Source: Ekhidna lutea (GTDB lineage: Bacteria > Bacteroidota > Bacteroidia > Cytophagales > Cyclobacteriaceae). Taken from it: a DNA stretch of 64,000 bases. The stretch is from contig NZ_FZPD01000001.1 of the NCBI RefSeq assembly GCF_900188325.1, positions 310,001 through 374,000 on the forward strand, in the 5' to 3' direction. Position 1 is the first letter of the stretch, and the number at the start of each line of letters is the position of its first letter. The notes beneath the pieces were generated by a model that had not been told where the DNA came from, ran no database searches, and saw nothing but the letters and a program-made list of their open reading frames with translations. The position numbers were made by a program, and so were the translations under genes. Below are positions 1 through 7,785 of this stretch, one piece after another.

Positions 1-181
1 GCTTCACAAAGAGCGTTTTTTGATTAAAGAACATTTTAGTTGTACGTGAGGCGATGGTCTTGCCCATGATTTTTTCCCAATCAGCAATGACTTGCTTTTG
101 TTTATAGGTATGCTCCAGGTTTTCTTCTTTGAGAAATCCCTGAAAGGCATTACGGAAACTTTTGATTGGGTCTTCCTTCAT
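1..181 (-). CDS. DUF721 (DciA-like) protein, partial
   Basis: The first 60 codons of a minus-strand gene that continues past the left edge. The start is the ATG at 181; an upstream ATG is followed at once by a stop. The N-terminus has the pattern of DUF721 proteins: a basic and helical start, then a conserved region around a DW-x-K-I-x-G motif (residues about 38-44) and a Phe-rich strand. Such proteins are commonly encoded next to recF in Bacteroidota and are distantly related to the DciA helicase loader; that role is inferred here. It lies 117 bases downstream of recF on the same strand, with a hairpin repeat element between them. Confidence 0.75.
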   Translation of the reverse strand, partial: MKEDPIKSFRNAFQGFLKEENLEHTYKQKQVIADWEKIMGKTIASRTTKMFFNQKTLFVK

Positions 182-205
182 TCTACATCCAATATTAGTA
201 AACAA

Positions 206-296
206 TTCCTCCCTTGAGGGAGGTTAGGAGGGTGTTTTTTGCTGATCGGCTAAAACACCCCTGTAGTCCCGTAACGACGGACCGCCTCAAGGGGAC
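206..296. repeat. GC-rich paired-hairpin intergenic repeat, copy 1
   Basis: This is a composite element in the recF-DUF721 gap. The left half has a hairpin (CCTCCC..GGGAGG) followed by GGTTAGGAGGGTGTTTT. The right half, read on the minus strand, has CCCCTTGAGGCGG, a small stem-loop, then ACTACAGGGGTGTTTT. The two halves face each other around a short spacer. Related sequences occur at 1377-1407, 3515-3594 and 19819-19847. The function is unknown; it could end transcription or be a REP-like element. Confidence 0.7.
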
Positions 297-298
297 AT

Positions 299-1360
299 TT
301 ATAATTCAATAAAATTCACCTCTTTCTCCTTTTTAAAAAGCACCTTACTTCGATCCTTCCTCGCATCCGTGATAAAAATTTGCTGAAACCGGTCATGGTC
401 CAACAAGAGAGAAACCAGCAGCTCGATTCTAGAGTCATCCAGTTTATCAAAAATATCATCAAGCAAGAGAAGTGGCTTTTTGCCGGTTTTTTCTTTTAAG
501 AAATCATAAAGAGCAAGTTTGAGTGCAATGATGAACGTTTTTTGCTGCCCCTGAGAGCCAAACTTTTTAATCAGTTCCCCATCCAGTAAAAACTCAAAAT
601 CATCTTTATGGCTACCCATCAGGGTACGCTGCATGATCTGATCCTTTTGAGCATTGGCTTTGAATCGACCCTCAAAACCCTCTGTAACGTGTGTTTTAAA
701 ATTCAATCCCGGCACTTCACCACCTTCATGAAGATCTGCGTAGTTTTTTTGAAGAAATGGAAGAAACACCTCCTTCATTTCCTGCCGCTTGTTGGAAATG
801 TCGACTGCCAGCGGAATTAACTGGTCATCGTACGTTTCAAGCAGCTTTTTATTGAGACTTCTTCCGTCCTCGATTTTAAGCAGGCTGTTTCGTTGTTTCA
901 GTACTTTGTTGTACTTGAGAAGTGATTTCAAGTATTCCCCGTCAAACTGAGAAAGCGCCCCATCAAAAAACTTTCGCCTTTCCTCGCTACCCTCTTTAAT
1001 CATGGAAGTGTCATCCGGAAGCACAATAACAAGCGGTACTTTTCCTATTACATCACTTAATCGCTCCGGTTCTTGCCCATCTATTTTGAGCGTTTTTACT
1101 TTTCCTTTTTCAAACTGAATTGCGATTGTCAATTCTTCATATGTGCCAAAAAGCGTAAATGCCCGTTCATCGTGGGTGATTGCGAGTCGGTCCTGAGAAC
1201 CAACTGCACTCTTTGTAAAGGATAAATAGTAAATGGCGTCAAGCAGATTGGTTTTGCCTACCCCATTTTTACCCAACACACAATTGATCCTTTCTCCAAA
1301 CTCGAAAGAGGATTCGGGGTGGTTTTTGAAGGAAGTAAGTTTTAAGCCCTTTAGGATCAT
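299..1360 (-). CDS. recF: DNA replication and repair protein RecF
   Basis: RecF is an SMC-like ATPase that binds single-strand/double-strand DNA junctions and, with RecO and RecR, loads RecA at gaps. Visible motifs are a Walker A (GKNGVGKT, about residues 31-38), an ABC-type signature region near the C-terminus (GSQGQQKT) and a Walker B with D-loop (LLLLDDIFDKLDD). The length, 353 residues, is normal for the family. The start chosen is the ATG at 1360; a TTG three codons upstream (1369) is the only extension and adds nothing conserved. The neighbours (DUF721, TPR protein, ribH) match a common Bacteroidota arrangement, but here repeats and pdhA intervene. Confidence 0.95.
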   Translation of the reverse strand: MILKGLKLTSFKNHPESSFEFGERINCVLGKNGVGKTNLLDAIYYLSFTKSAVGSQDRLAITHDERAFTLFGTYEELTIAIQFEKGKVKTLKIDGQEPERLSDVIGKVPLVIVLPDDTSMIKEGSEERRKFFDGALSQFDGEYLKSLLKYNKVLKQRNSLLKIEDGRSLNKKLLETYDDQLIPLAVDISNKRQEMKEVFLPFLQKNYADLHEGGEVPGLNFKTHVTEGFEGRFKANAQKDQIMQRTLMGSHKDDFEFLLDGELIKKFGSQGQQKTFIIALKLALYDFLKEKTGKKPLLLLDDIFDKLDDSRIELLVSLLLDHDRFQQIFITDARKDRSKVLFKKEKEVNFIEL

Positions 1361-1376
1361 TTCTAACAAATTAAAT

Positions 1377-1407
1377 CCCCTCCCGGGAGGGGTTGGGGTG
1401 GGTTTTT
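1377..1407 (+). repeat. GC-rich hairpin repeat, half-copy
   Basis: A perfect inverted repeat (CCCCTCCC/GGGAGGGG) is followed by TTGGGGTGGGTTTTT. This matches the left half of the element at 206-296 (hairpin, then GGTTAGGAGGGTGTTTT). It lies just upstream of recF. The right half is missing, so this is a solitary half-unit. Confidence 0.6.
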
Positions 1408-1418
1408 ACAACACATTT

Positions 1419-1508
1419 TATTCAAAAATGACAGCTTTAAAGTTACCCACCGTTCCACGTCGGCTCTTTCTCCTCCGAGGAGGAGACTAATCGTGTCATT
1501 TTTGAATA
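1419..1508. repeat. 90-bp inverted-repeat element with internal palindrome
   Basis: Two perfect 14-base inverted repeats, TATTCAAAAATGAC (1419-1432) and its complement (1495-1508), enclose 62 bases. That interior carries a second perfect inverted repeat at 1469-1486 (TCTCCTCC/GGAGGAGA). No open reading frame of note lies inside. The form is MITE-like or REP-like. It sits between the divergent recF and pdhA genes and may carry or disturb regulatory sites for either. Confidence 0.65.
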
Positions 1509-1610
1509 TCGGAATATCTGGAAGCAGATAAAGGCAAATCTTTTCAACTCACCCTGTTTTACGCTAATTTCGCTATCCGTTTAGCAAAGTAAATCAAACA
1601 ATTGGGTCCT

Positions 1611-2627
1611 ATGGCGGCTAAAAAGACAACAAAAAAATCAGGTGAGTTTTCGAAAGAGCAGTACATGGAGTGGTTTCGCTCAATGCAGCTCATGAGGAGG
1701 TTTGAGGAAAAGGCAGGTCAGCTATATGGTCAGCAGAAAATTCGAGGATTTTGCCACTTGTATATCGGGCAAGAAGCATGTGCTTCAGGAGCTGTTTCAG
1801 CATTGGAAAAAGATGACAAATGGATCACGGCGTATAGAGACCATGGTCATCCATTAGCATTGGGGACCGATCCGGGGCGAGTGATGGCAGAGCTTTATGG
1901 AAAAGCTACTGGCGTTTCCAAAGGAAAAGGTGGATCCATGCACATGTTTGATAAGGAGGTAAACTTCATTGGCGGTCACGGAATTGTTGGCGCTCAGATT
2001 CCTTTAGGAGCAGGAATTGGGTTTGCCGAGCAATATAAAGGAACAAAAAGCTTATGTATCTGCTATATGGGGGATGGAGCAGTTCGTCAGGGAGCTTTGC
2101 ACGAGGCATTCAATATGGCTATGACCATGAAAATGCCGGTGATCTTTGTAGTTGAGAACAATGGATATGCAATGGGAACTTCCGTACAGCGAACATCGAA
2201 TGTTACGGATTTGTACACGTTGGCAGAAGCCTATGATATGCCTTCTGAGCCGGTTGATGCTATGAAGGTGGAGGATGTTCATAACTCGGTGGCCAAAGCC
2301 GCGGCGAGAGCACGAAAAGGTGATGGACCGACATTCTTAGAATTTCGGACGTATCGATTTAAAGGTCACTCCATGTCCGATCCGGCAAAATACAGAACCA
2401 AAGAGGAGCTTGAAGAATACAAGAATCAGGATCCGATCGAGCAGGTGAAACAAACAATCATCAAGAACAAATGGGCCACTGAAGACGATCTTAAAGAAAT
2501 TGATAAAGAAATTAAGGAACAGGTACAGAAAGCAGTTGATTTTGCAGAAGAATCACCATGGCCGGAAGCCTCTGAAGCATACACAGACAATTATGTTGAG
2601 AATGACTACCCATTTGTCAACACATAA
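1611..2627 (+). CDS. pdhA: Pyruvate dehydrogenase E1 component, alpha subunit
   Basis: This is the thiamine-diphosphate-dependent alpha subunit of the E1 heterotetramer, which decarboxylates pyruvate and passes the acetyl group to the E2 lipoyl domain. The TPP-binding motif is clear: GDGA followed by the ENNGYAM segment about 30 residues later. The conserved substrate loop with the phosphorylation-site-like region (YRFKGHSMSDPAKYR) is also present. It is 338 residues from the ATG at 1611; a TTG three codons upstream is less likely. The first dozen residues are Lys- and Thr-rich. No E1 beta or E2 gene is adjacent on either side, so the rest of the complex must be encoded elsewhere. Confidence 0.93.
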   Translation: MAAKKTTKKSGEFSKEQYMEWFRSMQLMRRFEEKAGQLYGQQKIRGFCHLYIGQEACASGAVSALEKDDKWITAYRDHGHPLALGTDPGRVMAELYGKATGVSKGKGGSMHMFDKEVNFIGGHGIVGAQIPLGAGIGFAEQYKGTKSLCICYMGDGAVRQGALHEAFNMAMTMKMPVIFVVENNGYAMGTSVQRTSNVTDLYTLAEAYDMPSEPVDAMKVEDVHNSVAKAAARARKGDGPTFLEFRTYRFKGHSMSDPAKYRTKEELEEYKNQDPIEQVKQTIIKNKWATEDDLKEIDKEIKEQVQKAVDFAEESPWPEASEAYTDNYVENDYPFVNT

Positions 2628-2662
2628 TTAGCTGAGAGTCTTATACATCTGAACAAAAAATA

Positions 2663-2670
2663 TATCTTTG
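2663..2670 (+). promoter_or_regulatory. Bacteroidota-type -7 element for the TPR gene
   Basis: The sequence TATCTTTG is an exact match to the TAnnTTTG -7 consensus of Bacteroidota housekeeping promoters. It is 84 bases upstream of the TPR-protein ATG at 2754. A -33 TTTG is not obvious. Transcription would start near 2675. Confidence 0.5.
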
Positions 2671-2753
2671 CGACCGCATTTTTTATCGGCAATTATGAAT
2701 GATGCCGGATTATGTTGAAATGCTGGAGAAAAAAATTAAGATTTTAGAATAAA

Positions 2754-3449
2754 ATGGCAAAAGGAAAAAAGAAAGACGATGGTATTGAGATCCTGGAAGA
2801 TCCAAATGCAATCGTTGAAAAAGCCAATGAGTTTTTTAGCAGCAAGCGAAACAAGGCAATGGTCTTTGGTATCGGTGGCGTTATTGCGCTATTGATTGTG
2901 GGCTTTGCAGGCTATAACTACTACATCACTAACCAAAACCAAACCGCTCAGGAAGAGTTGTTTCAAGCGCAATTCTATTTTGATGCTGATAGCTTAGGAC
3001 TTGCGCTTAATGGAGATGGCAACAGCTATGGTTTCCTTGAAATCATTGAAGAGTTCCCAGGGACAAATGCAGCTAACTTATCCAGATTTTATGCGGGAGC
3101 ATCATTCCTTAAGCAGGGTGATTTTGATGGAGCAGTACGTCAGCTGAAAGAATTTAGCAGCGATGATTATCTGCTCCAGGGCAGAGCATACTCATTGATT
3201 GGTGATGCATACATGGAAATGGATGATTTTTCAAATGCAATTTCTTCTTACAAGCAGGCAGTTGATTACAAAAAGAATGAGTCATTCACTCCGATCTACC
3301 TAAAGAAACTAGCCATTGCGCAGGAGCAGAATGGTAGTTTGGCAGCAGCAGCCGGAACATATGGAGTGATCGTATCGGACTATCCAAACTCTGCACAGAT
3401 CCACGATGCGAAAAAGCAAAAAGCCAGACTGGAGGCTTTAGCACAATAA
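2754..3449 (+). CDS. Membrane-anchored tetratricopeptide repeat protein
   Basis: A 231-residue protein with a basic N-terminus, one transmembrane segment (about residues 37-58, MVFGIGGVIALLIVGFAGYNYY) and a soluble C-terminal domain of TPR-like helix pairs (for example AYSLIGDAYMEMDDFSNAISSYKQAVDY). The shape resembles YfgM-like anchored TPR proteins with the C-terminal domain outside the cytoplasm. The gene usually neighbours recF and ribH in Bacteroidota; its precise role is not established. An exact -7 promoter element lies upstream, and a strong terminator follows at 3472-3500. Confidence 0.85.
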   Translation: MAKGKKKDDGIEILEDPNAIVEKANEFFSSKRNKAMVFGIGGVIALLIVGFAGYNYYITNQNQTAQEELFQAQFYFDADSLGLALNGDGNSYGFLEIIEEFPGTNAANLSRFYAGASFLKQGDFDGAVRQLKEFSSDDYLLQGRAYSLIGDAYMEMDDFSNAISSYKQAVDYKKNESFTPIYLKKLAIAQEQNGSLAAAAGTYGVIVSDYPNSAQIHDAKKQKARLEALAQ

Positions 3450-3471
3450 AAAGAACTTAAATTTATAGAAG

Positions 3472-3500
3472 ATGCCATCTCATTTGAGATGGCATTTTTT
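3472..3500 (+). terminator. Rho-independent terminator after the TPR gene
   Basis: A perfect 10-bp stem (ATGCCATCTC/GAGATGGCAT) with an ATTT loop runs directly into a T run. It lies 22 bases past the TPR stop codon and separates that gene from ribH. Confidence 0.85.
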
Positions 3501-3514
3501 GTTTGGTCTAATGC

Positions 3515-3594
3515 TAAAACATCCCCCTAACCCCTTCAAAGGGGGAATATCCCCTTGAGGCGGTTCGACGCTTCGAGATTATAGGGGTGTTAAC
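3515..3594. repeat. GC-rich paired-hairpin intergenic repeat, copy 2
   Basis: The same two half-units as at 206-296, in the opposite relative order. First comes the reverse complement of the hairpin-GTTAGG-GGATGTTTT half, then CCCCTTGAGGCGG, a small stem with different bases (TTCGACGCTTCGAG) and ATTATAGGGGTGTT. The whole lies between the TPR terminator and ribH. Confidence 0.7.
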
Positions 3595-3638
3595 TAAGGG
3601 ATCTTTTTTATTTGTAGAAACTTCATTCTCTTTACACC

Positions 3639-4124
3639 ATGTCATCAGCAGATAAAAACCTCAGCGACGTTAAAATCAGCACATCGATAGACGTCAGCAA
3701 ATTCAAATTTGGTATTGTAGTAGCCGAATGGAATGAGCAAGTGACCGAATCGCTTTACTCAGGAGCCTATCAAACCCTGACAGGCGCAGGAGCAACTCGT
3801 GACAATATCGAACGAATAAATGTGCCGGGTACCTTTGAACTAAGCATTGGTGGTCAATGGATGGCTGAGCGGAAAGACATAGATGCAGTGATTTGCTTAG
3901 GCTGTGTAATTCAGGGCGAAACCCGTCACTTTGATTTCATCTGCGATGCAGTGGCTAATGGCATTACAAATGTTTCTTTGAAATACAATAAGCCGGTCAT
4001 TTTCGGAGTACTCACTCCGGATACCATGAAGCAAGCACTAGATAGAGCCGGAGGGAAACACGGCAACAAAGGAGATGAAGCGGCCGCAACTGCAATAAAG
4101 ATGCTTGGGGTAAAGCCATCTTAA
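3639..4124 (+). CDS. ribH: 6,7-dimethyl-8-ribityllumazine synthase
   Basis: This enzyme condenses 5-amino-6-ribitylaminouracil with 3,4-dihydroxy-2-butanone 4-phosphate, the penultimate step of riboflavin synthesis. Family motifs are visible in order: the substrate-binding VPGTFELS, the GETRHFDF segment with the catalytic His, FGVLTPDT and the C-terminal GNKGDEAA. The protein is 161 residues, typical for the subunit that builds the icosahedral shell. The start is the ATG at 3639. No FMN riboswitch is evident upstream; a repeat element fills the leader. Confidence 0.95.
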   Translation: MSSADKNLSDVKISTSIDVSKFKFGIVVAEWNEQVTESLYSGAYQTLTGAGATRDNIERINVPGTFELSIGGQWMAERKDIDAVICLGCVIQGETRHFDFICDAVANGITNVSLKYNKPVIFGVLTPDTMKQALDRAGGKHGNKGDEAAATAIKMLGVKPS

Positions 4125-4147
4125 AAGCTGCTGATTATTCCAACTTT

Positions 4148-5161
4148 TTACATGAATTTTTTGTAGAAGCTGTCTACAGTTTTACTGAATTCATCGTGTC
4201 TTTTAGTTCGGAATTTATTTAGATACTCGTTGGTCTCATTATACTCGCTTATTGCAGCATTATACTCCTGCACAGCATTGTTATACTCGTCTACATCTTT
4301 TTGGGTTAGCTGACTCTGTTTTTTAGATTCCATGTTCTTAGTCAAAGTTTCAAATCGATCTTTTTTGGCATAAAAATCTATTTGTTTTGGCATATACCTG
4401 ACGGCCTCACCATAATAAAATTCAAGCATCTTAAAGCAGGCATCTTTTAAAGAATTATCGTTCTTAAACGACCCAATGTTTTTTAATTCTTCTGTTCCTT
4501 CTTTGGACACAAGTTCTAAGGTTTGTCTAAACTGTTCCATATCACCCACACTCCCATTAGAAAGGGCATTAATCATTTCACCCTCATAGAAGTTGCTTTT
4601 GAAAAATATGAGATAAATTTTATTGTAGTATTCTATTACTTCCCCTGCATTGTTCAGTTTTTTTGAGATGCGGGAGCTACTTTCTCTTAGGGTAATATTA
4701 TGCTTTGCAACATATTCATCCTGAGCAGCGGTCAAAGCAGCCGATGCAGAATCCATCTTTTTATTAGTTCGTTCTTTCGTTAGTAAATAGGCCTCCATTG
4801 CATCATAAGAATCTTCAGCAACTTTCTCCATGTCAACTATTTTCTTATAATTATTATTGATCATGTTGTATGTTAGGCTCAGGTAATTTGTATAAGCCTG
4901 TTTAAGGGAGTTATCTCCTTGATAGACGGGAACTTTACTCACATTGTACTTTGCTTTTCTTAGCGTAGCTGCTAGTTCACTTCTTCGTTTCTCAAGTTTA
5001 TTGGCATTTTTCCCTCTGGACGCCTGCCTGATATAGTCCCAGGTATCCTTGTTTATTTGATCATAATCTATAGAAAGTCTGTTCAGGTGCTCTACAGGAG
5101 AGTTTTGGCCAAATGTGGTAATAGATATCAGAAGTAAAGCGAATAGTTTTAGTGGCTTCAT
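4148..5161 (-). CDS. Secreted helical protein, protease partner gene
   Basis: A 337-residue protein with a clear signal peptide (KPLKLFALLLISITTFGQ, cleavage near residue 19) and a mature part that is almost entirely helical, charged and rich in Asn, Lys, Glu and Tyr. It may belong to the LIC11966-type surface proteins seen in Leptospira and Bacteroidota, but that is a recollection of overall character, not a motif match. Its ATG overlaps the stop of the upstream S41 protease by four bases (ATGA), so the two are translationally coupled. This suggests a shared envelope role, such as an adaptor or substrate of the protease. No catalytic motif is seen. Confidence 0.6.
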   Translation of the reverse strand: MKPLKLFALLLISITTFGQNSPVEHLNRLSIDYDQINKDTWDYIRQASRGKNANKLEKRRSELAATLRKAKYNVSKVPVYQGDNSLKQAYTNYLSLTYNMINNNYKKIVDMEKVAEDSYDAMEAYLLTKERTNKKMDSASAALTAAQDEYVAKHNITLRESSSRISKKLNNAGEVIEYYNKIYLIFFKSNFYEGEMINALSNGSVGDMEQFRQTLELVSKEGTEELKNIGSFKNDNSLKDACFKMLEFYYGEAVRYMPKQIDFYAKKDRFETLTKNMESKKQSQLTQKDVDEYNNAVQEYNAAISEYNETNEYLNKFRTKRHDEFSKTVDSFYKKFM

Positions 5162-7161
5162 TTAGTTGTTTTAGTTAGTCTAATCCAATCCTCAAATATT
5201 TGAAATACTTCTTTAAGAAGCACATCTTTTTGCTTGTTATTCCTAATGCGATTGCTTTCTTCAATAAAAGCTTCGTTTTCTTCTGTGGTTTCTATTTCAA
5301 AATGAGAATGAGGTTCAGGCTGAAATGATTGCAGTTTTTGGTACGGGCTTTCAAATTTTTCAAAATTTAGTGAGATTCCGTAGTTATTGGTAAGCTTCAT
5401 TTTCAAGTCATCTCTTACCCTTTTTATATGCTTAAGCTCATCTCTCTTACTCGATAGTGTTCGTAAGCTATCAATTGGCTCAACTCTATATTTTAATTGA
5501 CGGAATTTTCGGCTCCTTCCATGATTCAATACAAAGGGATAATTTTCTTCACTAACAATTGCTTTGCTTAATACCGAAGGGAGCAAAATATCCGGAATGA
5601 CTCCAACACCTTGATAGCTGGAACCATCGAATCGATAGGTCTTAATGCTTGTAATGGAAACTACTCCTTGAGTATCTCGCGCGTATTTAGTTTTAACCGG
5701 GAGGAGAGTTTGGCCCGTAGCTTTTCCGAAAGTCGGAGAACCTACCACCAGAGAATTGGGATATTTCTGCATTGTTGAAGCAACCAGTTCTGAGGCTGAG
5801 GCAGATAAACTGTTAACAAGAAAAATAATTTTGCTGTCAATGACTTTTCCTCGTTTAGTATCCTTTATGAGTTTCCCCTCAGGGTTTTCCTGATCTACTA
5901 TGGTAAATAAGGGGCCGTAATCAATAAAATACCCTAGTAAATCAGCAGCCTCTTTTACGGATCCACCACCATTATTTCTTAGGTCAAGAATTAAACCATC
6001 TACTGATTTTTTCTTCAGCTCCAATAATATCAATGCCAAATCTTCTGCTGCACTTCTACTATCCAGGGTATACTTACTATAAAAGCTTGGAAACTGTACA
6101 TATCCAACATTGATGTTTTCATTAGACAGAATGAAAAAGTATGTATGATTCAAATGATTGTTTACAATGCCCTTGGTTAGTTTAACTCTTCGGAATTGGA
6201 AGTCTTCACTGGATTTTGATTCGAACTCAATCTCAGTATTTCTGTCACCATAGAAAAACTCATTAAGCATTTCATCTGAAATGCATGCAGGAGCTAATAA
6301 TTGATCATTGATTAGAATTTTTGTTATTTCATCACCAACACTTATATCCTCATTGTAGCTGGCTTGACTGAATGGCATGATGTCAGAGATAAATAATTTA
6401 TTTCCATCCTTGCTTATTCGTATGCCAGTGCCATATGATTCTGAGGATAAACTTTCAACGAAGAGATTACTTTCCTGTTTTGACAGGAATTCAGAATGCG
6501 GATCAAAACTTTTACAGTAAGCGCTCAAGTAAGCTCGAAGCACATAATTAGTCAATGTCTCATCTTTCAGGAGCTGATTTAAGTAACAAATACTTGATGC
6601 TAACTCATCTGAAAATTTCTGATTGAGAATTGAATTTAAGTAGGCTTTTGTATTCGCTTCTAGCAAAGAGTCATCTTGACTTCTTAGTAGAACTTCATAT
6701 TTTAGATACCTGACCCACCGATCTTTAAGCTCTTCGTCATCTACTGAAAACTGGGCTGAATCGTAATTAATATCAAAATAAACTGAATCATCCTTATAAA
6801 AGTCCACCTCATCGATTGACTCTAAAACCTTTAAAGTAGATTTTAAACGAGAATCAACCAATGTTCGGATTTCCTCAAGTTGTGTCCTTGTAAAATTCTG
6901 GCTAAGATTAAATTCACTTAGATTTTTTCGAATTTCTTCAGCTTCCCATTTTGTTAAATACCGTTCTTCCGGATCAATTTGATTTAACAATTGAGTGGCA
7001 AACCTGTTTTTAATTTCTGGGAAGAGCCTTTTGTACTCAACATGGTTCTGACTAAAAAGCTTATCTACAGCATTTATTAACTGGACATCATCTGTTGAGT
7101 AATGTTGCGATTTGGTTGTAAGGAAAGTCAGTGAAACTAATAGAATCAGTAAAAACCTCAT
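5158..7161 (-). CDS. Carboxy-terminal (tail-specific) processing protease, S41 family
   Basis: A periplasmic serine protease of the Prc/Tsp/CtpA group, which degrades proteins from their C-termini. There is an N-terminal signal peptide (about residues 1-18), a helical region, a PDZ-like domain around 235-330 and the S41 fold from about 345. The catalytic dyad is inferred as Ser455 in SLSASASE and Lys480 in TFGKATGQ; the 25-residue spacing equals that of E. coli Tsp. The typical late motif YRFDGSSYQGVGVIPDI follows. The length, 667 residues, matches Tsp rather than the shorter CtpA. It overlaps the downstream helical protein gene by four bases. Confidence 0.9.
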   Translation of the reverse strand: MRFLLILLVSLTFLTTKSQHYSTDDVQLINAVDKLFSQNHVEYKRLFPEIKNRFATQLLNQIDPEERYLTKWEAEEIRKNLSEFNLSQNFTRTQLEEIRTLVDSRLKSTLKVLESIDEVDFYKDDSVYFDINYDSAQFSVDDEELKDRWVRYLKYEVLLRSQDDSLLEANTKAYLNSILNQKFSDELASSICYLNQLLKDETLTNYVLRAYLSAYCKSFDPHSEFLSKQESNLFVESLSSESYGTGIRISKDGNKLFISDIMPFSQASYNEDISVGDEITKILINDQLLAPACISDEMLNEFFYGDRNTEIEFESKSSEDFQFRRVKLTKGIVNNHLNHTYFFILSNENINVGYVQFPSFYSKYTLDSRSAAEDLALILLELKKKSVDGLILDLRNNGGGSVKEAADLLGYFIDYGPLFTIVDQENPEGKLIKDTKRGKVIDSKIIFLVNSLSASASELVASTMQKYPNSLVVGSPTFGKATGQTLLPVKTKYARDTQGVVSITSIKTYRFDGSSYQGVGVIPDILLPSVLSKAIVSEENYPFVLNHGRSRKFRQLKYRVEPIDSLRTLSSKRDELKHIKRVRDDLKMKLTNNYGISLNFEKFESPYQKLQSFQPEPHSHFEIETTEENEAFIEESNRIRNNKQKDVLLKEVFQIFEDWIRLTKTTK

Positions 7162-7234
7162 TGCATCAATCAGCCGTTTAAAAACATGGGGTTATTGGCT
7201 TATCCAAAATCCGCTTAAAAATAAGAAGCTTTTT

Positions 7235-7783
7235 TCATGGTGTGCTTAGCAGTATCCTAAACCTCACCGTATCCTTAAACATCATTTTCTGATAGCCATC
7301 AATGGTCAGCGAGTTGAGAATTCCGTTTTCAAAAATCATTTCAATCTCACGATGGTGCACGTAGACATCTTTGTCTTCGTGAAAGGTTGCTGCGATACGT
7401 TTGTAATTTTCACCACTCTTAGAGTATTTCACCTTTTTCAATGCACCATTTTCTTCAGCACCAAGTGTTAATATTTGGAGGTCACCTTCAGAACTCTTTT
7501 CAAACGCACCCACATATTCAGGTTGATTGGGGTTGATTTCTTTCAAGAAAGAGAGCTCCTCAGCCCACTTTGTTGAATCCATATTCATAGCATGCACTTC
7601 GCTTTTTCCTTCGAGCCAGGCCTCTTTTTTGATTTTGGTCTGTCCCAACATTTTCACCTGCTGAGTCATTAGCTGCTCAAAGTCAGGATACTCCGGAATA
7701 GCCACTGATTCAGGTTTCAGTTTCTGACAGCTTGCCAGTACTAAAAGCAGCACTAAAATTTTCAAATCAACTAATCGACTCAT
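7235..7783 (-). CDS. Lipoprotein of unknown function
   Basis: A 182-residue protein with a lipoprotein signal: the hydrophobic stretch ILVLLLVLASC ends in the acylated Cys. The remainder is a mixed alpha/beta domain with no motif I recognise. The ATG at 7783 is chosen; a TTG two codons upstream (7789) would overlap the gpmI stop codon as TTGA, which is also possible. It is immediately downstream of gpmI and probably co-transcribed. Nothing indicates a link to glycolysis beyond position. Confidence 0.7.
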   Translation of the reverse strand: MSRLVDLKILVLLLVLASCQKLKPESVAIPEYPDFEQLMTQQVKMLGQTKIKKEAWLEGKSEVHAMNMDSTKWAEELSFLKEINPNQPEYVGAFEKSSEGDLQILTLGAEENGALKKVKYSKSGENYKRIAATFHEDKDVYVHHREIEMIFENGILNSLTIDGYQKMMFKDTVRFRILLSTP

Positions 7784-7785
7784 CT

